This document shows, in pieces, positions 46,049-55,038 of a stretch of DNA of 64,000 nucleotides. The notes below the pieces were generated by a model that was not told the origin of the DNA, did not search any database, and was given only the letters and a program-made list of their open reading frames with translations. The translations under genes were made by a program, and so were the position numbers. Positions within the stretch are counted from its first letter, which is position 1, and each line of letters starts with the position of its first letter. The stretch lies in the NCBI RefSeq assembly GCF_003201865.1, contig NZ_QJJJ01000011.1:1-64000 (forward strand), in the 5' to 3' direction. Source of the stretch: Methylobacterium sp. B4 (lineage in GTDB: Bacteria; Pseudomonadota; Alphaproteobacteria; Rhizobiales; Beijerinckiaceae).

Positions 46049-46723
46049 ATGCGCATCCTCGTCGTAGAGGACGAGCCGCGCATCGCCGCGGACGTGCGGG
46101 AGGGGTTGGAGCGGGCCGGCTACGTCGCGGAGGTCGTCGGCGACGGCGAGGCGGCGTGGTTCCGGGCCGAGACCGAGACCTACGATGCCATGGTGCTCGA
46201 CCTCGGTCTGCCGCGACTCGACGGCCTCGGCGTGCTGCGCCGCCTGCGCGCGGCGGACGTGGCCCTGCCGGTGCTGATCCTCACAGCCCGCGACGGCTGG
46301 CGCGAGCGCGTCGAGGGGATCGATGCCGGTGCCGACGACTATCTCCAGAAGCCGTTCCGGATGGAGGAGCTGGTGGCGCGGCTGCGGGCCATCCTGCGCC
46401 GTACCGCCGGCCACGCCTCCCCCCTGCTGCGGGCTGGCGCGGTCGAACTCGACACCCGCACCCGCGCCGTCTCGGTGGCGGGCCGCGAGATCGACCTCAC
46501 GGCGCTGGAATACCGCCTGCTCGCCTTCCTGCTGCACCGTCAGGGGCAGGTCGTGCCGGCGGGCGAACTGCTCGACCATCTCCATGGCAGCGACAGCGAC
46601 CGGGAGGCCAACGCGCTGGAGGCGCTGCTGACCCGGCTGCGGCGCAAGCTCGGGCCCGGCATCGTCGAGACCCGCCGCGGCCACGGCTACCTCGTACCGG
46701 CCGACGTGTCCGGCTCTCCGTGA
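46049..46723 (+). CDS. OmpR/PhoP-family response regulator
   Basis: A 224-aa regulator. The receiver domain has MRILVVEDEPRIAADVREGL, phospho-acceptor Asp51 in MVLDLGLPRLDG, LTARDGW and DYLQKPF. The C-terminal winged helix has REIDLTALEYRLLAFLLHRQ, DSDREANALEALLTRLRRKL and ETRRGHGYLV. It is paired with the kinase by a GTGA overlap. The most likely target is the PepSY gene just upstream. Confidence 0.96.
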   Translation: MRILVVEDEPRIAADVREGLERAGYVAEVVGDGEAAWFRAETETYDAMVLDLGLPRLDGLGVLRRLRAADVALPVLILTARDGWRERVEGIDAGADDYLQKPFRMEELVARLRAILRRTAGHASPLLRAGAVELDTRTRAVSVAGREIDLTALEYRLLAFLLHRQGQVVPAGELLDHLHGSDSDREANALEALLTRLRRKLGPGIVETRRGHGYLVPADVSGSP

Positions 46724-48075
46724 AGCGCGACTCGCTGCGCCTGCGGCTCGGGCTTGCCGCCGCCGGGCTGATCGCCCTGGCGCTCGCGCTGGCCGGTATC
46801 GGGCTGACGCTGATCTTCGACCGGGTGCTCGATGCCCGCACCGCCGACGGCCTCGACCGCACGGCGAAGCTGATCGCGGGGCAGGTCGCCCTCGCCCCGG
46901 ACGGGGCCTTGAACCTGCCGCGTGAGCCGCCCGATTCTCGCTTCTCGGCCCCCTATGGCGGCCTCTACTGGCAGGTGGAGCGGGCCGACAGGGGAACCGG
47001 CGGCGCCCTGCGCTCGCGCTCGCTCTGGGATCGCGGCCTCGGCACCGTTCCCGACGCAGCCGCGGAGCCCGCCATCGGCGACCTTCCGGGGCCGGACGGC
47101 GGCCGGCTCATCGCGGTGACCCGCCGGGTCTCGATCCCGACGAACGGCGGCACGGTGGCGCTGACCGTCACGGTGGCCGAGGACCGCCGGGATCTCGCCG
47201 AGAGCCGCGCCACCTTCCTGCGGCTGCTGGTGCCCTCGCTCGTCGCCCTGTTCGGGGCGCTGACGCTGGCCATGTCGCTCTTCGTCCGCCGGGCGCTCAG
47301 CCCCTTCCGGACCCTGCGGGCGGATCTCGCCGCGGTCCATGCCGGGACGCGGGCGCGGCTGCCCGAAACCTTCCCCGAGGAGGTGCGCCCGCTGGTGGCG
47401 GATCTCAACCGCCTGCTCGACGCCCAGGAGCGGGATCTGGAACGGGCGCGCACGGGCGCGGGCGATATGGCCCACGGCCTCAAGACGCCGCTCGCGGTGC
47501 TCGACGCGCTGGCTCGCCGCACGGCCGCCGCCGATCCGGCACTCTCGGCGGAGATCGCCGAGCAGGCCCACGCCATGGGCCGGCAGGTGGAGCGCACGCT
47601 CGCCCGCGCCCGGGCGGCCGCGGGCGGCCTGCGGCGGCGCACCTGCCCGGTCGCGCCGGTGATCGAGCGGATCGTCGGTGCCCTGAAGCGCCTGCCCGAG
47701 GGCGAGGCCCTGCGCTGGGAGATCGCGGCTCCGGACGGCCTCGGCTTTCCCGCCGACGAGGGGGATCTCACGGAGATTCTCGGCAACCTTCTCGACAATG
47801 CCCGCAAATGGGCCCACCGCCGCGTCCGCGTCTCGGGGCGGGCGGCGGCGGGAGAGGCGTGCCTCGTGCTGGAGGATGACGGGCCGGGCATGAGCGAGGC
47901 GGCCATCGCCGGCATCGCCCGTGGGCGCCGCTGGGACGAGAGCCGGCCCGGCACCGGCTTCGGCATCGCGATCGCCCGCGACCTCGTGGAGGCGGCGGGT
48001 GTGTCGATGCGCTTCGGACGCTCCGAACTCGGCGGCCTGCGGGTGGAATTGCGCTGGCGCCTCCCGCCGCCGTGA
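46720..48075 (+). CDS. Sensor histidine kinase (PhoQ/QseC-like)
   Basis: A 451-aa membrane kinase. The start is GTG at 46720, overlapping the regulator stop. One helix at about residues 9-31 (LGLAAAGLIALALALAGIGL), a periplasmic sensor of about 140 aa, and a second helix (LVPSLVALFGALTLAMSLFV) are followed by a HAMP-like linker, the phospho-acceptor His252 in GDMAHGLKTPLAVLDAL, and the ATPase domain with NLLDNARKWA, EDDGPGMSEA and GTGFGIAIARDLVEA. The ligand is unknown; relatives sense cations or antimicrobial peptides. Confidence 0.94.
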   Translation: MKRDSLRLRLGLAAAGLIALALALAGIGLTLIFDRVLDARTADGLDRTAKLIAGQVALAPDGALNLPREPPDSRFSAPYGGLYWQVERADRGTGGALRSRSLWDRGLGTVPDAAAEPAIGDLPGPDGGRLIAVTRRVSIPTNGGTVALTVTVAEDRRDLAESRATFLRLLVPSLVALFGALTLAMSLFVRRALSPFRTLRADLAAVHAGTRARLPETFPEEVRPLVADLNRLLDAQERDLERARTGAGDMAHGLKTPLAVLDALARRTAAADPALSAEIAEQAHAMGRQVERTLARARAAAGGLRRRTCPVAPVIERIVGALKRLPEGEALRWEIAAPDGLGFPADEGDLTEILGNLLDNARKWAHRRVRVSGRAAAGEACLVLEDDGPGMSEAAIAGIARGRRWDESRPGTGFGIAIARDLVEAAGVSMRFGRSELGGLRVELRWRLPPP

Positions 48076-48101
48076 CGCGATCCCCGTGTGCGATCGAGGA
48101 T

Positions 48102-48491
48102 TCAGGCGGCCCGGGCGAGGGCGCCGAGCAGGTCGGAGCGGCAATAGGGCTTCTGCAGGAAGCAGCCGGCATCGGGCAGGTCCCGGCCGGCCGGCCGGAC
48201 CCGGCCCGAGGTGACGACGAGCCGGATATGCGGCCAGCGCGCCCGCACCCGCTGGGCCAAGGCGAGGCCGTTCATCGAGCCCGGCATGTCGATGTCGGTA
48301 AAAAGGGTATCGAAGGCCTGCGCCGTCCCCTCGAGGAGTCGCAGGGCCGCGTCCGCGTCGGATGCCTCCGCCACGGGCAGGCCGGCATCCTCGAGCATGT
48401 CCACGGCCACCATGCGCACGAAGCATTCGTCTTCGACGACGAGGATGCGCGGCGTGTCGGAGGCGTCGGAGATCTGGGGCTTGCTGGTCAT
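48102..48491 (-). CDS. Stand-alone receiver-domain (CheY-like) protein
   Basis: A 129-aa single-domain response regulator: ILVVEDECFVRMVAVDMLED, phospho-acceptor Asp66 in FTDIDMPGSMNG, VVTSGR and FLQKPYCRSDLLGAL. It has no output domain. It is divergent from the kai operon (372 bp between the starts) and tail-to-tail with the PhoQ-like kinase. It may be a phosphate shuttle or sink for the Kai-linked hybrid kinase; that is inference. Confidence 0.92.
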   Translation of the reverse strand: MTSKPQISDASDTPRILVVEDECFVRMVAVDMLEDAGLPVAEASDADAALRLLEGTAQAFDTLFTDIDMPGSMNGLALAQRVRARWPHIRLVVTSGRVRPAGRDLPDAGCFLQKPYCRSDLLGALARAA

Positions 48492-48863
48492 CGGTCGGGC
48501 TTGAAGGGGTGAGAACGTCGTTGCCTTTCTTAAGGGGCCGGTTCGGATTTGGTTTCAGCGGCGCCGTAGAAGTTTTCAGGAAAATGCACGCGGCCGTGTC
48601 GATGGTCGGATACGCCGAGTCAGGTGCCGCGCCCCTGTCGCCCGCTTCGCATTGCCACTCCGGGGGCTTTGCATTAGGGGAGCCCGGCTAAACGGGCGCA
48701 GATGGCCCGCCGCGATGCGGCCTCGAGACGATCACGCCCCGGCCTTCCCGCTCGCGCCGGGCGCGAGGGCCCGGCCGCCGTATCGCCGCTTCGAAGGCCC
48801 GCCGCTGCGCCCGACCGTCCCCGTAGGTCCGCGCCGTGATGATTATCGCCCTGGAGTCCCGTC
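48492..48863. other. Divergent promoter region between receiver gene and kaiC
   Basis: These 372 bases contain the start regions of the CheY-like gene (minus) and kaiC (plus). An AT-richer patch at 48520-48600 is likely promoter DNA. CTGGAG about 9 nt before the TTG at 48864 is the kaiC ribosome site. I found no general stress (EcfG-type) promoter. Confidence 0.5.
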
Positions 48864-50582
48864 TTGGCGTCTGAGCTCGAGAGCCCGCGCAGGCCTTCAT
48901 CCGAGGCGGCCCCGGCGACCCTGCCGAAGGTCCCCACCGGCATCGCGGGCTTCGACGCCATCACCTTCGGCGGCCTGCCGAGGGGGCGTCCCTCGCTGGT
49001 CTGCGGCTCGGCGGGCTGCGGCAAGACCCTGTTCGCCACCACCTTCCTCGTCAACGGCGCCACCCTCTTCGACGAGCCCGGCGTGTTCATGAGCTTCGAG
49101 GAGCGTGCCGAGGATCTCGTCGCCAACGTCGCCTCCCTCGGCTACGACCTCGACGGCCTCCTGGCGCAGGGCAAGCTCGCCATCGACCACGTGCGGGTCG
49201 AGCGCAGCGAGATCGAGGAGACCGGCGAGTACGACCTAGAGGGCCTGTTCATCCGCCTCGGCTTCGCGGTGGATTCGATCGGCGCCAAGCGCATCGTGCT
49301 CGACACCATCGAGACGCTGTTCACCGGCTTCAAGGACGAGAGCGTGCTGCGCGCCGAGCTGCGCCGCCTGTTCGGCTGGATCAAGGACCGCGGGCTGACC
49401 GCGATCATCACCGGCGAGCGCGGCGACGGCCAGCTCACGCGCCAGGGGCTGGAGGAATACGTCTCCGACTGCGTGGTGCTGCTCGACAACCGCGTCGAGG
49501 ACCAGATCACCACCCGGCGCCTGCGGGTCGTGAAGTATCGCGGTTCGGCCCACGGCACCAACGAGTACCCGTTCCTGATCGATGCCGACGGCATCAGCGT
49601 CCTTCCGGTCACCTCGACGGATCTCGACTACGCGATTCCCGAGGGCGTGGTGCCCACCGGCATCGCGGGCCTCGACGCGATGCTCGACCCCGGCGGCTTC
49701 CACCGCGGCAGCAGCATCCTGGTCTCGGGCGAGGCCGGCACCGGCAAGACGATGATCACCGCGAGCGTGATCGATGCGGCCTGCCTCCGGGGCGAGCGCT
49801 GCATGGCCTTCGTGTTCGAGGAGAGCGGCGACCAGATCTGCCGCAACGCCCGCTCGATCGGCCTCGACCTTGCCCGCCACGTCGCTTCGGGCCTGCTGCG
49901 GTTCGAGGCGGCGCGCCCGAGCCTCTACGGCCTGGAGATGCACCTCGCGCGCATGCACCGGGACATCGACCGCTTCGCGCCCTCCCTCGTGGTGATCGAT
50001 CCGCTCTCCGCGCTGAGGGGGCCCGCGGTCGAGCTTCAGGCGACGATGCTGCGCATGGTGGACATGCTCAAGAGCCGCGGCATCACCGCCCTGTTCACCA
50101 GCCTGCGCGAGGACGGTGAGCTCGACGCGAGCAGCAGCATCGGCGTCTCCTCGCTGATGGATGCCTGGATCCGCCTCCTCAACGTCGAGGCCAACGGCGA
50201 GCGCACGCGCACGCTCTACGTCATCAAGGCGCGGGGCATGCGCCATTCGAACCAAGTGCGCGAATTCGTGATGTCGGGCGACGGGATCGCGCTCATCGAT
50301 GCGTATATCGGTCCGGCGGGCGTGCTCACCGGCACCGCGCGGGTGGTGCAGGAGGCCGAGGAGGCCGCTGCCGCCCTGCGCCGGGAACAGGAGAACCGCC
50401 GCCGCAGGCGCGAGGCGGTGCGGCGGCGCCACGCGCTGGAGCGCCAGATCGAGGAACTGCGGGCCACCCTGGAGGCTACGGAGGAGGAAGAGGCGGTGCT
50501 CCTGAACGAGGACGAGCTGCGTGAGACGATGCGGGCGGGCGAGCGGGACACTCTCGTCGCCCGCCGGGGAGGCGTGAAATGA
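48864..50582 (+). CDS. kaiC: Circadian-clock-type ATPase KaiC
   Basis: A 572-aa double RecA-like ATPase. The CI domain has Walker A GSAGCGKT (Lys54) and catalytic pair Glu79/Glu80 (MSFEERAED). The CII domain repeats [11 protein letters not shown], Walker A GEAGTGKT and FVFEESGDQ. In CII the segment GVSSLMDAW replaces the Ser-Thr autophosphorylation pair of cyanobacterial KaiC with Ser-Ser. A C-terminal extension (about residues 490-560) is a highly charged coiled coil ([20 protein letters not shown]) absent from cyanobacterial KaiC. The start is TTG with CTGGAG upstream. It is first in a 4-gene operon with two kaiB genes and a hybrid kinase. Role: timing or stress output through the kinase, by analogy to other non-cyanobacterial Kai systems. 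Confidence 0.94.
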   Translation: MASELESPRRPSSEAAPATLPKVPTGIAGFDAITFGGLPRGRPSLVCGSAGCGKTLFATTFLVNGATLFDEPGVFMSFEERAEDLVANVASLGYDLDGLLAQGKLAIDHVRVERSEIEETGEYDLEGLFIRLGFAVDSIGAKRIVLDTIETLFTGFKDESVLRAELRRLFGWIKDRGLTAIITGERGDGQLTRQGLEEYVSDCVVLLDNRVEDQITTRRLRVVKYRGSAHGTNEYPFLIDADGISVLPVTSTDLDYAIPEGVVPTGIAGLDAMLDPGGFHRGSSILVSGEAGTGKTMITASVIDAACLRGERCMAFVFEESGDQICRNARSIGLDLARHVASGLLRFEAARPSLYGLEMHLARMHRDIDRFAPSLVVIDPLSALRGPAVELQATMLRMVDMLKSRGITALFTSLREDGELDASSSIGVSSLMDAWIRLLNVEANGERTRTLYVIKARGMRHSNQVREFVMSGDGIALIDAYIGPAGVLTGTARVVQEAEEAAAALRREQENRRRRREAVRRRHALERQIEELRATLEATEEEEAVLLNEDELRETMRAGERDTLVARRGGVK

Positions 50583-50923
50583 GCGGGCTCGAACCGACGG
50601 GCGACGAATCCGAGGCCGGCGCGGACACCGCGGACGAGGGGCTGTACCGCCTGCGGCTCTACGTGGCCGGGCAGACCGCCAAGTCGCTGGCGGCGATGTC
50701 GAACCTGAAGCGCTTCTGCGAGGAGCACCTCGCCGGCCGCTACGACATTGAGGTGATCGACCTGATGAAGAACCCGCAGCTCGCCGCGGGTGATCAGATC
50801 CTGGCGATCCCGACCCTGGTGCGCCGCCTGCCCTCCCCGCTCAAGCGCATCATCGGCGACCTCTCCAACACCGAGAAGGTGCTCGTCGGCCTCGACATCC
50901 GGCCGAGGGCGGATCAGCCTTGA
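50579..50923 (+). CDS. kaiB: KaiB (first copy)
   Basis: A 114-aa thioredoxin-like Kai[61 protein letters not shown]. The IPTLVRxLPxPxKRIIGD motif is complete, so a fold-switching, KaiC-binding protein is expected. A 20-residue acidic N-terminal tail is extra. The start overlaps the kaiC stop (ATGA) and its stop overlaps the second kaiB (TTGA). Confidence 0.94.
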   Translation: MSGLEPTGDESEAGADTADEGLYRLRLYVAGQTAKSLAAMSNLKRFCEEHLAGRYDIEVIDLMKNPQLAAGDQILAIPTLVRRLPSPLKRIIGDLSNTEKVLVGLDIRPRADQP

Positions 50924-51243
50924 GCGCGGCCGCTGCTTCAGAGAACGGGCCTGCCGGCCCACTCCGCCTGCGCCTCTACGTGGCCGGCACCTCGTTGCGC
51001 TCGACGCGCACCATCGACAGCGTGCGCCGCCTGTGCGAGCAGCGGCTCGGCGGGCTGGGTGACCTCGAAGTCGTCGATATCTACCAGCAATCGCAGCTCG
51101 CGGGCGGCGACGGCGTCGTGGCGGCGCCGACCCTGGTGCGGCTGAGCCCCCTGCCCGCCCGGCGCCTCGCGGGCGACCTCAGCGACGAGCGCCGCATCCT
51201 CGAGGGGCTGGGATTGCAGGATTTCGTGCGGGAGCACCGATGA
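50920..51243 (+). CDS. KaiB-like protein (second, diverged copy)
   Basis: A 107-aa paralogue starting with TTG at 50920: [60 protein letters not shown]. The core KaiB fold is kept, but LPxPxKRIIGD has become [11 protein letters not shown] and RRFCE-type positions differ, so it probably has a different partner or function from the first copy (for example binding the kinase rather than KaiC). It overlaps both neighbours. Confidence 0.9.
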   Translation: MSAAAASENGPAGPLRLRLYVAGTSLRSTRTIDSVRRLCEQRLGGLGDLEVVDIYQQSQLAGGDGVVAAPTLVRLSPLPARRLAGDLSDERRILEGLGLQDFVREHR

Positions 51244-53003
51244 GCGCCGAATCCGCCTCCACCGACCTCGCCGGGGCCGAGGCGCGCATCCGCGAACTGG
51301 AGACGCGGCTGGAGGAGGTCGAGGAAACCCTCTCGGCGATCCGCCGGGGCGATTTCGACGCCATCGTGGTCGAGGGCCCGTCCGGCGAGCGGCTGGTCTA
51401 CACCCTGGAGAATGCCGACCGGCCCTACCGGGTGCTGATCGAGCAGATCCAGGAGGGCGCCTTCACCCTCGGGCCGGACGGGGCGCTGCTCTACTGCAAC
51501 CGGCGGCTGGCCGAGGCGCTGGGGCTGCGCCAGGAGCGGCTGATCGGCCAGAAGCTGGCAAGCTTCGCCGCCGAGGGCCAGGGCGCGGCGCTGGCTGCCC
51601 TGGTGGAGCAGGCCGCGCAGGGGCCGGCCCGGGGCGAAATCGCGCTGCGCGACGAGGCCGGCATCGAGCGCCCGGCCTACCTGTCCCTCAACCGGCTGGA
51701 CGGCAGCGGCGACACGCTGCTGCTCTGCGGCGTGCTCACCGACCTGACGGCGGAGCGGCGGCGCCTCAGCGAACTCGCCGAGACCAACGAGCGCCTGCGG
51801 ACGGAGGTGGCCGAACGGGAGCGGATCGAGGAGGCCCTGCGCCAGAGTCAGAAGATGGAGGCGGTGGGCCAGCTCACCGGGGGCGTGGCCCACGACTTCA
51901 ACAACTTGCTCACCGTCATCAAATCCTCCACCGACCTGCTCAAGCGCCCCGACCTCGCCGAGGAGCGCCGCCGCCGCTACGTCGAGGCGATCTCCGACAC
52001 CGTGGGGCGCGCGGCCAAACTCACCGGCCAGCTCCTCGCCTTCGCCCGGCGCCAGGCGCTCAAGCCCGAGGTGTTCGATGTCGGCCGCGGCGTCGCCTCG
52101 GTGGCCGACATGGTCGGCACGCTGACCGGGGCGCGCATCCAGGTCAAAACCCTGATCGAGCCCTGCTTCGACGCGGCGGGCGAGCCCTTCGCCTGCCTCG
52201 TGGAGGCCGATCCGAGCCAGTTCGACACCGCGCTCGTCAACATGGTCGTCAACGCCCGCGACGCCATGGACGGCGAGGGCACGCTGACGATCCGGGTCGG
52301 CCATGCCGGCCAGATCCCGGCGCTGCGCACCCATCCGCCGGTGCCCGGCGACTACGTGGCGGTCTCGATCTCCGATACGGGCTCGGGCATCGCGCCCGCC
52401 GACTTGCCGCGGATCTTCGAGCCGTTCTTCACCACCAAGGGCGTCGGCCAGGGCACCGGCCTGGGGCTCTCCCAGGTGTTCGGCTTCGCCAAGCAGTCGG
52501 GCGGCGACATCGCCGTGGAGAGCGTGCTCGGCCAGGGCACCCGCTTCACCCTGTTCCTGCCCCGAGCCAAGATCGCGCCGACGGTTCCCGAGAGCGCCGA
52601 CGAGCCGGAGCCGCTGGCCCCCGGTCACGGCACCTGCGTGCTCTTGGTCGAGGACAACCGCGAGGTCGGCGCCTTCGCCACCCAGGCTCTGGCCGAACTC
52701 GGCTACGGCACCGTCTGGGCCATGGATGCGGATCAGGCGCTCGCCGAACTCGCCCGCACGCCGGAGCGCTTCGACGTGGTGTTCACCGACGTGGTGATGC
52801 CCGGCATGAACGGCGTGGACCTCGCCCGGACGATTCTCGAGAGCCGGCCCGAAATGCCGATCGTGCTCTCCTCCGGCTACAGCCACGTGCTGGCCGAGGA
52901 CGGACGCCACGGCTTCCCGCTGCTGCACAAGCCGTACTCGGTGGAGGATCTCTCGCGCATCCTGCGCCGGGCGATCCAGCGGCGCCACACGCGGGCGAAA
53001 TAG
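51240..53003 (+). CDS. PAS hybrid histidine kinase of the Kai operon
   Basis: A 587-aa soluble kinase. It starts with a coiled coil (about residues 10-35, [20 protein letters not shown]), then a PAS domain (about 60-180, [20 protein letters not shown] and [11 protein letters not shown]). HisKA has His218 in [17 protein letters not shown], HATPase has [16 protein letters not shown] and [12 protein letters not shown], and a C-terminal receiver has Asp517 in [12 protein letters not shown]. No membrane segment is present. The ATG overlaps the second kaiB stop. It is the probable signalling input or output of the Kai proteins. Confidence 0.95.
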   Translation: MSAESASTDLAGAEARIRELETRLEEVEETLSAIRRGDFDAIVVEGPSGERLVYTLENADRPYRVLIEQIQEGAFTLGPDGALLYCNRRLAEALGLRQERLIGQKLASFAAEGQGAALAALVEQAAQGPARGEIALRDEAGIERPAYLSLNRLDGSGDTLLLCGVLTDLTAERRRLSELAETNERLRTEVAERERIEEALRQSQKMEAVGQLTGGVAHDFNNLLTVIKSSTDLLKRPDLAEERRRRYVEAISDTVGRAAKLTGQLLAFARRQALKPEVFDVGRGVASVADMVGTLTGARIQVKTLIEPCFDAAGEPFACLVEADPSQFDTALVNMVVNARDAMDGEGTLTIRVGHAGQIPALRTHPPVPGDYVAVSISDTGSGIAPADLPRIFEPFFTTKGVGQGTGLGLSQVFGFAKQSGGDIAVESVLGQGTRFTLFLPRAKIAPTVPESADEPEPLAPGHGTCVLLVEDNREVGAFATQALAELGYGTVWAMDADQALAELARTPERFDVVFTDVVMPGMNGVDLARTILESRPEMPIVLSSGYSHVLAEDGRHGFPLLHKPYSVEDLSRILRRAIQRRHTRAK

Positions 53004-53060
53004 AGGCCGCTGCGAGCGTTTCCCCTTCTCCCGCAACGGCTTGGCCAGCGGACAAGAAAA

Positions 53061-53084
53061 AAGGCTCGGATTGCTCCGAGCCTT
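53061..53084 (-). terminator. Strong hairpin behind kai operon, T-tract on minus strand
   Basis: AAGGCTCGGA (53061-53070) and TCCGAGCCTT (53075-53084) form a perfect 10-bp stem with loop TTGC. The run of A before it makes a run of T only for transcripts on the minus strand; the plus-strand tail is GAAGGG. It therefore best terminates leftward transcription, although the stem may also slow rightward transcripts from the kai operon. Confidence 0.7.
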
Positions 53085-53283
53085 GAAGGGAAAAGGCCAT
53101 TGGGGGCTGAACTGGCCTTCGTGATCGGATAATGCGCGAACGCCCAAGCGGTTCCGCGAAAAAGTTCAAAAAATTCGTGGGCGAATGATACGCGCCGCCG
53201 CGAGGTGCGACGGCACGCAGAAGCTGTACGAAAAGTATGGTCGGGTGACTCAGGCGTATTGCGCCGACTCGGAGTCCCGCAGG

Positions 53284-53880
53284 ATGAACAGGCCAACCCG
53301 CTGGGTGCTGTGGACACTGACCAACATCACCGTTCTCCTGACGCTGAACGGAGCGATCTCGCTGGGCGTGTGGGTCGTCGTGCGCAGCATGACCTTTGCC
53401 GATCCGTTCGCGGAGCAAGCTGCATCCCACTACCTTCGGGCAATTCCCGCAGAGATTGAGCTCACGTCGATGATCGCTCAAGGATCGGACATGACGCTGT
53501 TCGATCCGCTCATTCCGATCAGACGGGAAGCCTGTGGCGGGGCCGCCTTTCAGCTCTCCGACGAGGCTGCTGCTCAACTCGAATTTCGCGGCTTAGCGCA
53601 TCTCGGATCGGCCCGCACCGGACGCGGCTACGTGGGTGGACCCGAGGAGCCATACTGGACCTACCAGCCCTGGCAGGAAACACCTGTACCGAGCACATGG
53701 ATCGGTGATGGCAAGTGGGCATCGGGATTTGGATGTTTGAAGGAAGGTGCCCGCCATTTCGACGCCGATGCGGTCTACAAAGCCGTTCGCGAGCCGGGCG
53801 CCTACTTCACTACGGGGCGTGAGAGCGAGATGGTGATCATCCCGCGTCTGCGCCTTCTGGTTCTGACCTACTTGGGATGA
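53284..53880 (+). CDS. Hypothetical membrane-anchored protein
   Basis: A 198-aa protein from ATG 53284 (an in-frame ATG at 53185 would add 33 residues). The N-terminal helix WVLWTLTNITVLLTLNGAISLGVW serves as signal anchor; the rest is predicted extracytoplasmic: EPYWTYQPWQETPVPSTWIG, DGKWASGFGCLKEGARHF and MVIIPRLRLLVLTYLG. Two Cys residues may form a disulfide. No family is recognised. Its base composition is a little lower in GC than neighbours, which may indicate transfer. It converges with the Sua5 gene. Confidence 0.72.
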   Translation: MNRPTRWVLWTLTNITVLLTLNGAISLGVWVVVRSMTFADPFAEQAASHYLRAIPAEIELTSMIAQGSDMTLFDPLIPIRREACGGAAFQLSDEAAAQLEFRGLAHLGSARTGRGYVGGPEEPYWTYQPWQETPVPSTWIGDGKWASGFGCLKEGARHFDADAVYKAVREPGAYFTTGRESEMVIIPRLRLLVLTYLG

Positions 53881-53941
53881 TTTCCGCGGCAGGGCTTTTC
53901 GGAAAGTCGAGGAGCCCTGCCGCGGCCAGCGGTAGAAGGCT

Positions 53942-54931
53942 CTAGCGCGGCGCGGCGGCCCGGCGCAGGCGGTCGTTGATCGCCTCGCCGAGCCCGTCTT
54001 CCGGCACCGGCACCACGGCGATCACGGGCGCGCCGGAGGCGTCGAGGCGGCGCAGGGCTTCGAACAGGCGGGCGGCGGCCTCCGCCGGATCGCCGCGCTC
54101 GCTCAAGGACTCGACCGCCGCCGCCCGCTCCAGACCGGCCGGACGAGAGGAGCCGAACAGCAACACAGCCTCGCCGGGTTCGACGGTTCGCGCCTCGAGC
54201 CGCACCCCCGCCCGGGGGGCGTAGTGCGAGGCCAGCAGGCCCGGTCCCGCCGGGCGTGATCCCGGATCGCCGGCCGCCTCCGGATCGAAGCCGAGCACCC
54301 CCGCGAGGGCCGCTCGCGTGACGCCGCCGGGGCGCAGCAGCCGGGGCCGGCCGCCGAGGCAGGCGACCACGCTCGATTCCACGCCGACCGGGCACTCGCC
54401 CCCGTCGAGCACCGCGTCGATGCAGTGATCGAGATCGGCCAGGACGTGGGAGGCGGAGGTGGGGCTCACCCGTCCCGAGCGGTTCGCCGAGGGCGCCGCG
54501 ACCGGCCGGCCGGTGGCCGCCAGGAGGTCGCGGGCGACGGCGTGGGCGGGGACGCGCAGGGCCACGCTGTCGAGCCCGGCCCGGGCGAGATCGCAGACCG
54601 TTCCGGTGGGTGCCGCCGGCACCACCAGGGTCAGCGGGCCGGGCCAGAAAGCTTCGGCCAGCCGAAGGGCGGCGGCGTCGAACAGGCCCTGGGTCAGGGC
54701 GGCCTCGAGCGACGCGACGTGGGCGATGAGCGGGTTGAAGCGCGGGCGGCCCTTGGCGGCGTAGATCGCGGCCACGGCTTCCGGGTCCGTGGCGTCGGCT
54801 CCGAGTCCGTAGACGGTCTCCGTCGGCAGCGCGACGAGGCGCCCCGCCCGAAGCAGGTCGGCCGCCCGCGCGAGCCCGTCGGCGTCGGGGCTCAGGCGCA
54901 GCGTCGTGGTAGTTGACGGTCTGGCGTCCAT
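53942..54931 (-). CDS. L-threonylcarbamoyladenylate synthase (Sua5/YrdC)
   Basis: A 329-aa Sua5-type enzyme that makes threonylcarbamoyl-AMP for the t6A37 modification of ANN-decoding tRNAs. The YrdC domain has VALPTETVYGLGADATDPEA, YAAKGRPRFNPLIAHV, AFWPGPLTLVV, VALRVPAH and APSANRSGRVSPTSA, followed by SSVV and LRPGGVTRAAL. The C-terminal Sua5 domain begins near GPGLLASHYAPRA. It is monocistronic and divergent from the acyl-CoA dehydrogenase. The start MDARPSTTTTLRLSPDAD at 54931 is used. Confidence 0.95.
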   Translation of the reverse strand: MDARPSTTTTLRLSPDADGLARAADLLRAGRLVALPTETVYGLGADATDPEAVAAIYAAKGRPRFNPLIAHVASLEAALTQGLFDAAALRLAEAFWPGPLTLVVPAAPTGTVCDLARAGLDSVALRVPAHAVARDLLAATGRPVAAPSANRSGRVSPTSASHVLADLDHCIDAVLDGGECPVGVESSVVACLGGRPRLLRPGGVTRAALAGVLGFDPEAAGDPGSRPAGPGLLASHYAPRAGVRLEARTVEPGEAVLLFGSSRPAGLERAAAVESLSERGDPAEAAARLFEALRRLDASGAPVIAVVPVPEDGLGEAINDRLRRAAAPR

Positions 54932-55038
54932 GTCGGAGTGGAGATGGAAAAAGAAGGGCCGGCCGTAGACCCTCGGGCCGCAGGCCGTCAAACGGGATCG
55001 CCGCCGTCGCGGGCGGTGGGAGGAGCGGTGAGGAGACC

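Noticed and set aside
53061..53084. Plain terminator of the kai operon
   Set aside because: The T-tract is on the minus strand only; I kept it as a minus-strand terminator and as a finding.
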